A stretch of DNA of 64,000 nt from Augochlora pura (taxonomy: Eukaryota; Arthropoda; Insecta; Hymenoptera; Halictidae): assembly GCF_028453695.1 (NCBI RefSeq), contig NC_135775.1, positions 25,082,545-25,146,544 of the forward strand, in the 5' to 3' direction. The position numbers and the translations under genes are program-made. A model generated the notes under the pieces. The model did no database searches and had not been told where the DNA came from. It saw only the letters and a program-made list of their open reading frames with translations. Positions 35,826 to 48,480 of the stretch are shown here, piece by piece (positions within the stretch are counted from its first letter, which is position 1; every line of letters starts with the position of its first letter).

Positions 35826-38800
35826 TTAAACCTACAAGACAAAATCATTAATCATTAACCTGCGAATTTTATTTATCTACAACAAAAGAAAGTTTTCAAC
35901 GAAGCAATGCAACCTAAAAATCCTAGTCTCTCAAATAAAAAATTTTTCTCGGATAAAACTATCAAACAATAAAATCGAAAGAAATAATCTACCAAATATC
36001 GCCATAAAATTCAAGCTAGCAAAGATTGCATATTCGAAAAAATTCCATCTAGAAAAGGGTTTTAATATAAAAATCCAGGTCTCCGAAAATAAAAATCGAA
36101 AGACATCCTGCACGACATGTCCTTCGCTCAACGATGAGCCTAGATGCAAGTCGGTCTCCAAAGACGAGCGTCACTGAGCTCACAGATCCATGAAGCCCCG
36201 ACGAAAAAAATCCTGGGAATCGACGGGACGCCGGTCAAGCGGATCGGCGAAGATCATTGGCAGGACTCTCCGTGTCGTTGGCAGAACGGTCGTCGCAGCC
36301 GGACCCGGCGAGACCGTGTCCGGCGTAAATCCTAGAAGGTTTCCATGAAAGTTGCGCCGGAACGGTTTGGATGGCGGCCGGTCGGGGTCTCCGCTTCTCT
36401 CGGGTTCGTCTCTAGGAACGGCTTTCGTCCTTTTATCTGGAACTGCGGTGCCGCTCTCTCGCGCCGGGCAAGCCGGGCGTCTTGGAGCGGGCGTCTCCTG
36501 GACGACGCCTCGGATCAATACCGACGCCCAGCGTCTCATTGGCCCCTTCTCTTAGGTGCCGTGGAAAATCGCCCAGGAGATGACGGCCAGGAAGAGGCAG
36601 GAGGGTGCCTGCAGGAGGAGCGGGGAAACAGGAAAAGGGGTTTGCGCGGGCGGGCGGACGGGGGGTGGAGAGCAGGGGGAGAGGGGGGGGGGGGCGGCTG
36701 GATGGTTCTAAGGGGGTGAGCCGAGCGGACCTTCCTTCCTCCATCCTTCCACAGCCTCCAGCCATTCTTTGCAGCCGCTTCACCCTCCGACGCCTCCGAC
36801 GTTCCATTTTCTTTTCTGCCCGCCGACGCCGCCGACGCCGCTCCTCTCGCTTCTCCCCGCAACGTCTGCGTCACACCGACCGGCACCCTTCTTTTCTGCC
36901 TATCCGCTCTCCTTTTTTTTTCCCTCCCTTTTTGCGGAGCCCTCCCTGCGGAGCCTCTTCTCTCCATTCATGCCGCCTCGATAAGTCCGGCGGCTGATTA
37001 TTTTTTAGCGGACGCCTACTTTTCCGCCACGGCGACTTCGCGTTCGCGTCGAGTGAAGTGCGCGCCGCGTGTCTCTGCCTCTCGGCTTTGCGGTCTTCTG
37101 CACCGACGACGAGCTGACTAATCTCGCGACGAACGAGCTCGCGCGATCGGATTCTACGAGCCAACGTCGCTGGAATCTTTTGATTATTTATTTAGCCAAC
37201 TGATTGTCGGCTTCGCTTACTGTGCTTTGGATACTTTTTAGATGATCTGAGAGTTATTGTTGAGCGCCTATGTTGTTTTTTATTTTTCATGGTAGTGGGA
37301 TGAACGTAGGTTTAATGTGGTCGTTGCTGTTGAGATTGGAGATTTTATTCAATTTATTGGGAGACGTATTAAGGCGACGTCTTGTTCGAGTTACGTAACT
37401 GACCTTTCTGATGGCACCGATGAGAACCGCGATGGCTTTGTTACAATATTGCTACTCTGGCTCTGACGAGAATGGACCTTTAAATACCATCTTCCATTTA
37501 ATTATTAAGCAAAGGCCTGTGGTAACTGTCTCATTACAATTTCTAGTTCAACAGTAATTTTTAATACGCTATCACTAGGGATCTTCGTGCAAAATGATTG
37601 CTTTCCAAGACGATTTTAAAGAACAGTAATTAAATGAAAGCAAATCGTCCTGTTTAATAATTTCGACGAGTTGAAAATAGCTTAAAAATAGTAAAAAAAT
37701 TCTTGTTATATCGCCTACTAATTTTTACAATAAGTGCATAAAATCCGTAGTATAAATATCAAGCACGAAGAGTTCCGTAGATTTGGGAAGCATTGCACGA
37801 AAAGACGAGTCCCTGTCCTGTCCCGATTAACCCTTTGCCCTCGAGTCTCTCCTATCCTTAAAACGAAGACCTTTGCTTTATTATTTAACTCTTATTACTT
37901 TATTTTTATTTGCTACATGTGAGATTAAAGACGTATGCTTACAGAAGACTCGCATTACCCGACATTACCCACACCTAATTTAACAGCGTAGCAATTTTTA
38001 GCGTCGCCCCGGAGACGCCGGTGGACGCGCAAAAGGGTTAAAACGCAGTTATGGTCGTCGATCCGCAACACTACGGGGCGAGATCTTGACACGCCTGGCG
38101 GCCAGGCGATAAAGAAACGGCCGGCGGGCCGTGGCAGAATCGAAATGCAAATGTCCCGGGGCCGGTCCAGCTTTAAATCTCTCGCGCCCGTTTACCGGCT
38201 GCTCGGCGCCGGCCGGTTGTTTATTTTTTAATTAAAGCCATCCGCGGCTCCCGGGTGGAGAACGGTGCGGCGGGATTAAAAAAGGTCCCCCGGAGTTATT
38301 AAGCTAATAATGTGTCCCGTGGCGCGCGTCGCGCTCGCCAGCAACAGGGAGGAAAAAAGCACGGCCGCGGCGCTCGGGAAAAAGGTTCGAGAGGACCGAC
38401 CGACCACCGCCGCCGCCACCCCCGCGGGGTCCGGGGGATGGGGGAGAAGGCCGGGAGAACGCCGGAGGACGAGGAGGACCGGCAGGAGAGATTCCACCGC
38501 CGCAAAAAATCACTTGGCCACGCGCACCCTGTCGGCCCGCACCCACCCCACCCCGATCTACCCTCATTGATTCCGGGGTGCACACCCCCGGGACCGCCGA
38601 TCGCCGTGGAACTTTGCGGCCCTCGAAAAAAGACGACACCGAGGCTTTTAAAGCGACGACAAGCGGCGGTCGTGTTGCTTACCGCGCTCGCTAATGAACC
38701 CACCGGGTTCGATCGACCCGCCCCCGGAAAAAGGCGAAACCCGTGTGCGGCTCTCGTTATTTACCTGGTCGGCCGGAGGACGGGCCGCTACCCACCTCCG

Positions 38801-39273
38801 AGTGCCGATTAACGCCGATCACGAGGCTGCGAAATAATTTATCGCGCTTGATGAATAATATGTTTGCGTCGCTCGGCGCGGTGACCGCTCCGACAATTTT
38901 TTAATTCGCGATTATTCCGACTGCGTTTATCAGATCTGTTTGTTCGATTTATTTGATTACTCGCGGTAAATGTTATAATAACTGTCGTTAAATGCATTTT
39001 AGGTTATTTTTTAGAAATAATGTAGGATCGTCTGGGGTTGCGTTAAGTCTTGGACGAATTGTATCTTTGCTGTTGCGGCTGTCGCTTGCCAGAATTTGTG
39101 TAACATTTGGAAATATTCCTGCGAAAGTAAAAATAATATTTTGGATATTTTATAGTGGTTGTTTTGTGTAGTAGAAGCTTGGATATTGAAGTGTTCTGTG
39201 ATGATTTTTATGCATTATGGAGAACAAAATTTATTGCGGTTTTTGTGGAGCATTTGGGCAATTTAGTGAGTAT

Positions 39274-39432
39274 TAATGATATGAATTATATTAATGGTAG
39301 TAATGATAATAATAATATTAATGGCAATAATGATATTAACGATATTGATAGTATTAATAATATTAACGATATCAATGATATTAATCATATTAACGATATT
39401 AACCATATCAATAATATTAATAACCTTAACGA
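39274..39432 (+). repeat. AT-rich degenerate ATTAAYGATATY-type minisatellite
   Basis: Overlapping 9-18-bp units of the form AATATTAACGATATCAAT fill this stretch. One frame reads as Asn/Asp/Ile repeats (NDINDINHIND). The surrounding 127-codon frame at 39155-39538 does not start with ATG and resembles nothing known, so I treat it as repeat, not gene. Confidence 0.6.
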
Positions 39433-41346
39433 TTCAATCTTTTCAGAAAATTTATGTCATACATTCACGATACCTTTAATAAAATCAAAAGTCACTCCAA
39501 ACACTGTATCCACCCCCGCCTTTCACAAATCCCAATAAAATCAGCAATACCAAATACCTCCACCTAAAAACGCATTATTAAATCCCTACACATAATTCCA
39601 TCTTACAGAACTAAATCATTACAACACTTATAGACTCACTTACAAATTTACCCTCAATGGAACGAATCCCGAAAACCGAGCATTTAGCGCCGCTTTTCTA
39701 AATCAATACACACGAGCCCACCTAGGCGATGAATTAACCAGCGACACCGTCACGGAAGTAACAATAATTTTTCCGCCTCGTCCCGTTGTATTTTACGGTC
39801 GGTCGCCGCGGAAGCGTTCCCCCCTGCCCGCCCTCCGCGGCCCGCGGTCGCGGAACAGCGATCCGGGCGCGGGCGAGACCGGAAATTTATTGGGTAAAAA
39901 TCGGGGCTCGCGTAAAATCGCCGGTATTAAAACCCCGGCCGGGAAAGAAAAGTTGTCGGCGCGCAAACAGGTGTATTTATCATAGAGAGACCCGAAGCGA
40001 GAGAGAGAGAGGCGTGTTGGGAACCGCGCGCGCGGCAGCGGTATCGCAGCCCGCCAAACACCGTTTACCGAGCGATAAACAGTTTGCGTTTTGTTGCACG
40101 GCCGTCCGTGTAATTAGCGTTTAATAAATCCGCGGCACACGCTCCTCTATGGCTGCGCTCTTTCCCGCCTAGCCCGCCCCTCCCCCGCGCTGATAAACAA
40201 TCGACTGAATTTGACAGGCGCGTCGCGACCGAAAAGAGATCGGCCCGCGATCGCTCGAACACCCTGCACTCTGTTTGCTCTTTGATGCTTGTTTTTAATG
40301 GCGAATTCAATCTCTTCGGACGGATCTCGGATCGAACTAATGGTCAGTGTGCAATGGGTATTTTTTTATATTTTATTCGGGACTGGAAATTCGATGCAGG
40401 TATTTTAAGGGTTGGTGATAGTTTTAGGATGTTTTATACTAGGATTTTGAGTTAATATTTAATGTAATCAGACTGTGGTTTTTTATGTGAAAGGAGGAGG
40501 GTCTGAGGAAATTTTTTGTTTAATTTAATTTATTTTTTATCGTCGAGGATGAGTGTATAATAATAGTAATGGTAATTACTTGTATCTGCTGAAAATAATG
40601 TCCTTAAATTTGTCTATTCACATCTTTGTTAGACAAGCATAGAATCTGCAGTTTAATTAAAATAATCATTCTGTTAACAATTTTCCTGATGCACATTCTG
40701 CTACGAAAAAATTTAGATAAAAATAAACAATACAGTCACAATTTTTAAAACACTATTATTCACCCTAATAGAGGGTAAATGCAATGACTGAAACAAGACG
40801 ATTTATTCTCTGAATAAAATCGAAAAATATTAACACACCAATACTGCAACTATCTTCTCTTATAAAAATAATTCAATATCGTCAAGCTAAATTTCCTGCA
40901 ATTTTTCTACTCCAAAAGACAAGAGTACTCAATCATTTCTAACATAAAGTATCCGGAAAATCGCAACAATTTTAATAAAAAAAAAGTTATCAGTATCAGG
41001 AGAGCACTCTCTAGTTTCGTCGGGTCAACTATCCAAGGGTTGAAGAAAATGATCCCGGTGCCGCCATATGCGCGTCTTTTTTTCCCCGTAGCATAATCGA
41101 TACTCGAGTGGCGAGCCTTATGCAGCCGAGTCGCGGACATAGCGCGACAACGACACAAATATTAGCCTCGCGGGAACACCGTGTAGAACGTGGCTCGAGA
41201 ACGGGGGTATACGCCAGAGAGATATACCATTTTGAACGACGAATTTTCCGCAGACAAGCTGAAATCCAAGTTAGCCACGGCTTAAGGAAGAGCCAATGGT
41301 GTAGCCGTAGAGGCCCGGCAAGGTGTCCGGCGGCTTATTTTTCCAC

Positions 41347-41395
41347 GGACAGGGGGGGGGGGAGGGGGGAGAGAGAGAGAGAGCGAGAGAGTAGT
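41347..41395 (-). repeat. Poly-G run followed by a (GA)n array
   Basis: Long G runs (GGGGGGGGG, AGGGGGGA) merge into GA units at 41369-41391. G-quadruplex formation is possible. Confidence 0.8.
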
Positions 41396-44300
41396 GGTGA
41401 GGAGGGGGTTGGTGGGGATAAGTCGCGAAGGCGGCAGGATGAGTGGGATGGCCAGCGTTAACCGAAAGAGGGGAAAAGACGCGAAAGTGGGGTAAAATAG
41501 GCCGCGGGGTGGGGGGGACGGTGCGGGAGGGTGACACTTAGATGGTTAAAATCGAGGGGCCGAAGGAGGGGTTGGCCGGGCGGAAGTGACGTTGGCGAAG
41601 GGGGTGGACGGAGGGTGCCCTCCCGATAGGCGTCCGAGCGAACGGTGTGTCTACGCTTCGTTAACCCATCGCAATGTTATTTAATTTGCGAAGTACGCGA
41701 CGCGACAACAGGCTGCCCCCCCCCCCCCCCCTGGTGATGCCGAAATTTCGACGTGGCCGATGCACCGCCAAGACGAACGCGGACCTGAGAAACCACCTCT
41801 TCCACCTCTTCCTCGAGAATACCGTCGTTAATTCGAACAGTGGACCATCACCCTTGGAGGATTTTTTTATAACTTTTGAGCCGTGGTTTTGGACGAAGAA
41901 GTAAGTAATAACTGGACCTAGGTTACCGGACAAAGTTAATTAAAAGTTCAGTTTTATTCTTGATATATTTAACAAGTTGAATAGCGAGCAAAGTCGAGCA
42001 AAAACACTCTAGTCGACCGCTAAAAAAAGCAACTAGGCCGCACCTCTGACCCCATGTTCCACATCCAAGCATTAGCCACGGTTCAACCCTGCCGCCAAGG
42101 GCGCTGCCCACAGTGTCTACAAAATAAAGACAAAAAAGCGGCGCCCTAATGCACTTAACCCTTCGGCGGTAGGAAAAAAAAAAGAAGGGCGATCCGTCGC
42201 AGGTAGGTCACCCAGAAGTGGCGCTCACCCCACGTGGGATCTCCCCCCCGGATTTCTTTCGAACAGGTGGGCAAAAAATCACGCCGTAAAAACAGAGGGG
42301 TGCGAGGATCCTAACCCTAAACAAGCTATTTTTTTTCCACCCCCCTGTCGACGACTAATCGCGCCTTTTTGTCTGCGGTTTTTTCGACAGCCCTACCGAC
42401 GCGTTTTTTTTTTCCGGAGGGATGCAGGGCGCGGGCACGAAATGTTTTGCGTAGGGCAGGACGGGACGGAAAACCAAAAAAAAAAAAATTCGTTCATCCC
42501 CCTGCGCGAGAGTGGTGACGACAGGTACGGTGCTTATATTTATACGGCACGCCGCTGCCAGACGATGATGATTTATCTGCGCGGATGCACGCGTTCGTCC
42601 GAAACGCTCGGTAAATATAAAATCTCGCGCATCCGGCTGTTGACTGATGATAGTAAAAACCCATCGGCCGGGCAAACACCGGTGCCGGCCGGGATTTTAA
42701 CGGGGGGGGAGGGGGTCGGGGGGCCTATTTCGCGCTATTTGACGAGCCCCGCACTCGTGGAAACGCGACCGGGAAGAAATATTGGCTGTTCCGGGTTGCC
42801 CGGGATTAAATCAACGCCACGCAATGCCGCCTTTCATTCCGATCCCGCGAAGATTATAAATAATTCGGCGGGGCACGGCTGCGCGCTTCGTACGCCTGAA
42901 GATCGCGCCACCGAGCTGGCAGTCTCGTTTTTTTTTCTCATTTTTCAGTCGCACAATGGCTACCACGATTTTCACAGATTTTCATAATTCTCATCTTCTC
43001 GTTGTTTGGAAAATATTGAACGGTGTCCCTGGTATTTACGATGCATTGGATTTTGTGAAAATTTTCGATCGAACAGCGAATAGTAATTACTATATACCGT
43101 GGATATTTGTTCTACTCGGTCTCGAGATTTTTATTGCAAATATAAAGTATAAATTATCTAAATCGCGAGTCGAGGAGAAACTATTTCCACTCTTTAATGA
43201 TCCTAAATATTTCTGTTTTAAATTGCGAGCAACTGATTTTCCATATTAAAGATCGAACCTTATTTAAAATTAACCATTAGCTTTCGAACATTCATCGACC
43301 TCATAGAATAATAATTCCAATTCTGCCCCTACCACCCGCTGTTTAATTGTACTCGTCAATCTATTAACCCAATACCCGCCATTGTCCTTTTTGGGACACG
43401 AATATATATTGTTATTTATCAAATTAACTTTCTTTATATCTACAATAGTTTATCAGACCAACATCGCAAAAATGGGTTGTCCAATACTTTCAGAATTAAT
43501 ATAAATACATACTAATAATGCTAAATTCAATTTAAACAGCCTTAAAATAAAATCTCTATACATATATTTTAATAATTATATTAACATTTGAGTTGCGACA
43601 GACGGACCATTTCTTGTAACAGAAGAATCACTTCAAGCCCTCTAGTATCTTTAGGGTCATCTCTGTTTCATAGTCTGTACAAATGTATAGCCACACATGC
43701 AAATCCATTGTGAAAGTTGCAGAAGCTTGTCATCAAAATCACCGTGATTAAATCATCAATCTGAATTCCAGCTGCTTCCCAAATTAAGACTTCGGTCAAT
43801 CATAATCCTAACCTAGGTAAAGCCAGTCCATAATCACTATTAACACCTTGTTAATAGGCATAACCTATTTGTTCAGACTTATGACTTTTCCATTGTATGT
43901 AACCTAGAAATTTTATAAATTACAGAATTATATTTAGCGACTCGTGGAACAGATAACAGCTGTCCACAATTGTCTATATATAAATAAATTTGATAATAAT
44001 TATATCGAAACATGGCACGATGACTCCAAGTCTCCACAAAATTGTAAAAGGTTAGTACTCACCGCACAGCATCTCGAACGTAGAAAAATTCATCGTGTTG
44101 GTGTAGTCAACGTGTCGTTTCTCCTGAATGATTCTTCTCTCTCCATTGTAACAGAGCTGGAGAGACAATCGAACGAAGCCGATTGATTTGTAATCAAGCC
44201 GGCCGATTAAACTCCCGCGGGATGCGAGACAATAGCCGAGAAACAAACCTGCGAGTTCCCGCGCGATGGAAGGACTGTAGTTCTGCGATCATCAGTTGGT

Positions 44301-44560
44301 AGCGAGGGCGCCACGGATCGCTTCGATCCCGCGTTCCGAACCACCGTCTGCCGGGTCGGTAAAACGGGATCGTTGCTGGATCTCGTCCAATCTAACAGGA
44401 TTGTTCGATCCTGCCCCCCCGAACCACCCACGCTCGCCTCAAGGAATCCTTTCTCGCCAGAGAATCCGTCCTCTTCATTATTCACCTAACAAACCGAAAA
44501 TATCCGCTTTGAAATTCGAACGAAGCAATTTTATTAATCCATTCGCAATTAATTCTTTAA

Positions 44561-44714
44561 CACTAGGATCACAATTTTTATACCATAAATTTTGGAATTT
44601 GTAGTTATTAAAGTTATGAAGATATGAGGATTTGAGTTTTAGTTATTAGTAATAAAAATTGTCGAAAGTTTAGAGAAATATAAGAGCTATTTTTAGGGCT
44701 CGGTAATCCTGGTG
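44561..44714. mobile_element. TTAA-flanked MITE, 154 bp
   Basis: TTAA lies at 44557-44560 and again at 44715-44718. Between them the ends are inverted: left CACTAGGATCAC and right (reverse complement) CACCAGGATTAC, matching at 10 of 12. TTAA duplication is the hallmark of piggyBac-type (and Kolobok-type) transposition. No ORF is present. Ends of the form TTAACACTAG... are, as far as I recall, common in hymenopteran genomes; that point is memory-based. Confidence 0.6.
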
Positions 44715-47400
44715 TTAATTAATTTGTAAATTACTGTGCGTGGCTGTATTTATTAGTACTGTTAACCTATTATCCTACAGTTAACCTATAGTCTAACATA
44801 TTATGTATTATTATTTCCTCAACTAAAATTAATTCCGACCAGCATGAATGATCCGGTTCAGTGCCTCGATTATTTCAATTGAAAAATACGTAGCTGTCAT
44901 ATACTGTACATTCGTTAGGCACCGTAATCTCCCGTAACGGAAGGGTCACAGTCGCAAGGGGGAATTTTTGATCAAGAGATCGCGCGATTAGGTTTTTCAA
45001 TGAAAAAAAAATGCACGCAGTTCGGCGATGCATCCGTCCAAGAAAGGGAAAGGGAGTGCGCAGTACGCGGTGAGGAATGCAGCGAGAAGGATATATTTCG
45101 CGGGAGTGGGACTTTTTAATTTCGCGCGTAGAAGGTATGGTCAGTTCGACGGGTTATTTTCATCAAGGTCGCCGATGTTCCCTCCTTGTTCCACCTTTCC
45201 CCGGCCTCTTTCTCGTTCTTTCGCGACCGTGTGCGCGCCGCAGCCTTTCATCCCTCTCCCGCTAAACTCTTTTTAACTCTGGCGTCGCCGCGCCACGGAC
45301 ACGGCCGAAAGCACGCAGAAAAGTTCTGCAAGCCCGCCCGCGATCATTCAAGAATTCCACGGTGATTTAGCGTCTCTTATCGCTTCCCGGGGAAAATTAT
45401 CTTCGCTATTTTCCGCGTCCTTTCGGCGGGCCACCGAAGTCCTCCGGAACTTTAAATCGAATTTCGAAACTAGACGCCGGCTGCGGGGCTTGATCTACGA
45501 TTTCTACGAAAGCGTGCGATGCCGGGCGCTGTTTTTTCCGATAATTGTATTAAGCTTTTCACTTTTCCAGTTTTCTTAGTGCTGGAGAATTGTTCATCTT
45601 CGGTTTAATCGAAAATAGAGGAATTCTGCTTTTGCTATAACTCAGCTTTCGCTTTCGCAGTCGTCGTAGTATCAGAGATATTAGTTTACATAGTTAACGA
45701 AAAATTGAGATAATAAATATATTTAAGGTATAGACGTTCAAAAATTAATTTTAAAACTACTGTGTAAACTTCTCGATTTTCTAATTATTTAACAGCTACA
45801 GATTTTTACCTTTAATTATGCTAAGGGTTGATTTTCAAATTTCTGTACCATAACCTACTCTCTCTATCATTATTACTCAATTCCCCACTGTCACAGTCTC
45901 CTACAAAAAAGAAGTCAGACAATAAACTACACGCTCTGCACTAAACGTCAATTATTTATAAAGGACGTCGCGCTAACGGTGAAACCGAATCAGCATGAAT
46001 CAAGACTTTTGTTAACCGATATACCAAAAGAGTCGCGCCTCGCTGCGACACTTATTTATCGTTCATTTCGCAGCCAGTTATTGCGCAATCCGTTCCATTC
46101 GAAGAGTTATAAAATCCAGTGATTGTGCTGGATTTCTATCGACTATCCCCTTGATTGACATTAATTGGATAAGACAAGTCCCAGGCAGCCTTAGCTCGTT
46201 CTATTGTTTCAGCACGGTACAATGTTGCGTACTAAACGTTAGCGCGGACTGGTGCGTTTCGCGCGAAGAAACAGTGTTCGTTTTATCCCGTTCGTCAATC
46301 TCGCTTTCGCGGTGTTGCATCACTAATACAATCTCATTAGACGATACTTTGTCATGCTTCTCACCGCGCCGGTATCCGAGAGCTAATAATCGAATCATTT
46401 TATACTCGCAATTTTGTTAGACCGTATCGCCATCCAGCCGTCGCGTTACTGGAATAATTCGTTTGCCTCGGATCGAACATTTTGCAAACTCTTCGAACTC
46501 CTTAAACCTTCGATTATTACAGTAACAGAGAATCGAATGTTCGTTTGACACAGTTTCCTAATTGAATGGTATTGAACGCACCGATCATCCCCTAACGCGT
46601 CTTCACGGTACACGTTTCTAAAATCTGCAAAGCATATTTTTCTTTAAAATTATTCGAAGACCTGTTATTATTCTATAGTTTGAACGATCGCAGAGTGAAA
46701 CCTCTTTTAAGGCACCGTAGAAAATGATTTATTTCCGGCCGCGGGATCGCAGCGAATATCCGGCGAGTCATCGAAAGATGGCCGCTGGCAGGGGTTCGAA
46801 AAACGGGGTCCCGTGGTGCGTAGCGCAGCCCGAAACCGCCATCATCGACTTTTCCTTCCCTTCTTGTTGCGTCCTCCTCGTAGCCGGCTGAAAATTCACC
46901 CCTCGCGAACGATATATCCCGGTGCATCGATTCCCGTTGCACCCGTAGGGGGATGCGAGCTGCGAGGGAGCGAGATCGCACGCGCGCGCGCGCGATAGAG
47001 AAAGGAGAACGGCGAGCGCAACGCGTGCAACCCCGTATCTCTCGGCTCCTCGGCGTTTATTACACGGGGCTCCGCGAATTGCGTAAGCCTCGAGAATATC
47101 GATAGTCTAATAATATGGGACGCGCGTTCGCTTGTTCCTTCCGCGGCGCATCGCCGGCCCGGCGCACTTTCTGTGTTCCTGTTGTTCGCGCGGTTTCGGG
47201 TGCATTCCCCGCTATTTCCTCCCGATCCGTTCGTCTCACTGTGCCACTGGCCGCGCAACGGCGAGCCGAAACGCTGGACAGGCATACGAAACGTTAGAAA
47301 CTTGTTTACCCCGTACGCTATAATAACGAGCCGCGCAAAGATCTTTCATATACTAAGTATGAATATTATTAATTTATTTCAAATCGAAGCCAAATTTAAT

Positions 47401-47590
47401 TCCTCGTAGTCAATTTAAAGTGAATTTAATTCTTCAAAGTTGACTTGAAGTGAACTTAATTCTTCAAAGTTGACTTAAAGTAAACTTAATTCTTCAAAGA
47501 TAATTTACAGTAAATCTAATTCTTCAAAGTTGATTTACAGTAAATTTAATTCTTCAAAGTTAATTTACAGTAAATTTCATTCTTTAAAAT
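47401..47590 (+). repeat. 30-bp minisatellite, about six copies
   Basis: Units of exactly 30 bases begin at 47401, 47431, 47461, 47491, 47521 and 47551. The consensus is TCTTCAAAGTTGATTTACAG followed by TAAATTTAAT. A partial seventh unit (TCTTTAAAAT) follows. The first unit is the most diverged, and the right-hand units share ACAGTAAAT in place of the GAAGTGAAC/AAAGTAAAC seen on the left, which suggests stepwise expansion. AT-rich and noncoding. Confidence 0.85.
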
Positions 47591-48369
47591 ACAACAAATA
47601 AAAATTATTTAGTTCTATTAAAGAAGATATTAAATTCTAATTAACACAGCGTGAAAGAAATTCTAAAGCAAAGGGTTAAGACCGTCCTTTAAGACGCTTT
47701 GTATCGTCGTTACTTAAGTCGTAGATTACGGATCTAACGAAGAAGGAATTTTTTAAGTAATTCAATATTCTATAAGTAATAGTTTTTTTAATAAAACAGT
47801 AAACTGTAAGATCACTAGCTGATAGTATTATAATGTTTAAGGTGAAGTAGGTATTTTATGCTACGTAGATTGCAAAGTATATCTACTCTCAGCTGTGGCA
47901 TGTATCTAAAATTTAAACAAGAGTGAATAAATTTCGTTTTTCCTTTTCAATCTCCCTCATTATGTGCCACTGTTCATTCAACGAAAATTAATTCCAGCAG
48001 CACACCTATGCGCAAACATAATACGACTGCGAATGGTTAAATGAAGTGGCAATGCGCTGCATTACTCTTCGGGCAGCTCGAATTGGCAAAAATGAAAGTC
48101 GACTCGTTTCGATCGCTTTAAAGCGTTATCTAACGATGTTACGATTTAGTGAATTATTTAACAAAGTATCTACGCAAGGTTGAAAGCGTTGTCCAGCTTT
48201 TCGGCGAATGTGCGAGCTGCCTGTTCCCCTCGCCTCGAGCCGAGAAGAGCAAGCATAGAGAAACCCCGGTGTATTGGCAAACCCGGTCCCGCCAATTTTA
48301 GATGCTTTGCTCCTTCTTTTTTTCCCTCGCGTCGCCGTCCGCGCGTCCGGCCGCGCCGCGACGCTTTTC

Positions 48370-48480
48370 GTCCTCCTTCTTCCTCTTCTTCCTCCTCTTC
48401 TTCTTCTTCTTCTTCATCATCCTCTTCTTCTTCGCCATCATCCCCGTCCTCGTCCGTCTTGTTCTTCCTCTTCTTCTCCG
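48370..48480 (+). repeat. (CTT/CTC)n trinucleotide-rich tract
   Basis: Dominated by TTC and TCC triplets. It is open in all plus frames as Ser, Phe or Leu runs and in the minus strand as Glu runs. The Glu-rich frame at 48170-48520 (minus) is therefore not convincing as a gene. Confidence 0.8.

Larger units (their letters stand above)
35826..44556. other. Noncoding: GC blocks and AT spacers
   Basis: GC blocks at 36130-37200, 38000-38860, 39750-40330, 41080-41900, 42150-42930 and 44200-44500. The AT spacer 42930-44190 contains a TTAACCC word near 43374 and no gene. 41905-42122 differs in texture from its flanks (see the rejected items). Poly-C at 41717-41732. Confidence 0.6.

Noticed and set aside
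41905..42122. Possible solo LTR (reverse complement starts TGTAGACACTGTGGGC and contains AATAAAA)
   Set aside because: No matching target duplication or second boundary could be found, and no primer-binding site or retroelement ORF is nearby.
47401..47590. CRISPR-like array
   Set aside because: Units are contiguous with no unique spacers, and the genome is eukaryotic; this is a minisatellite.
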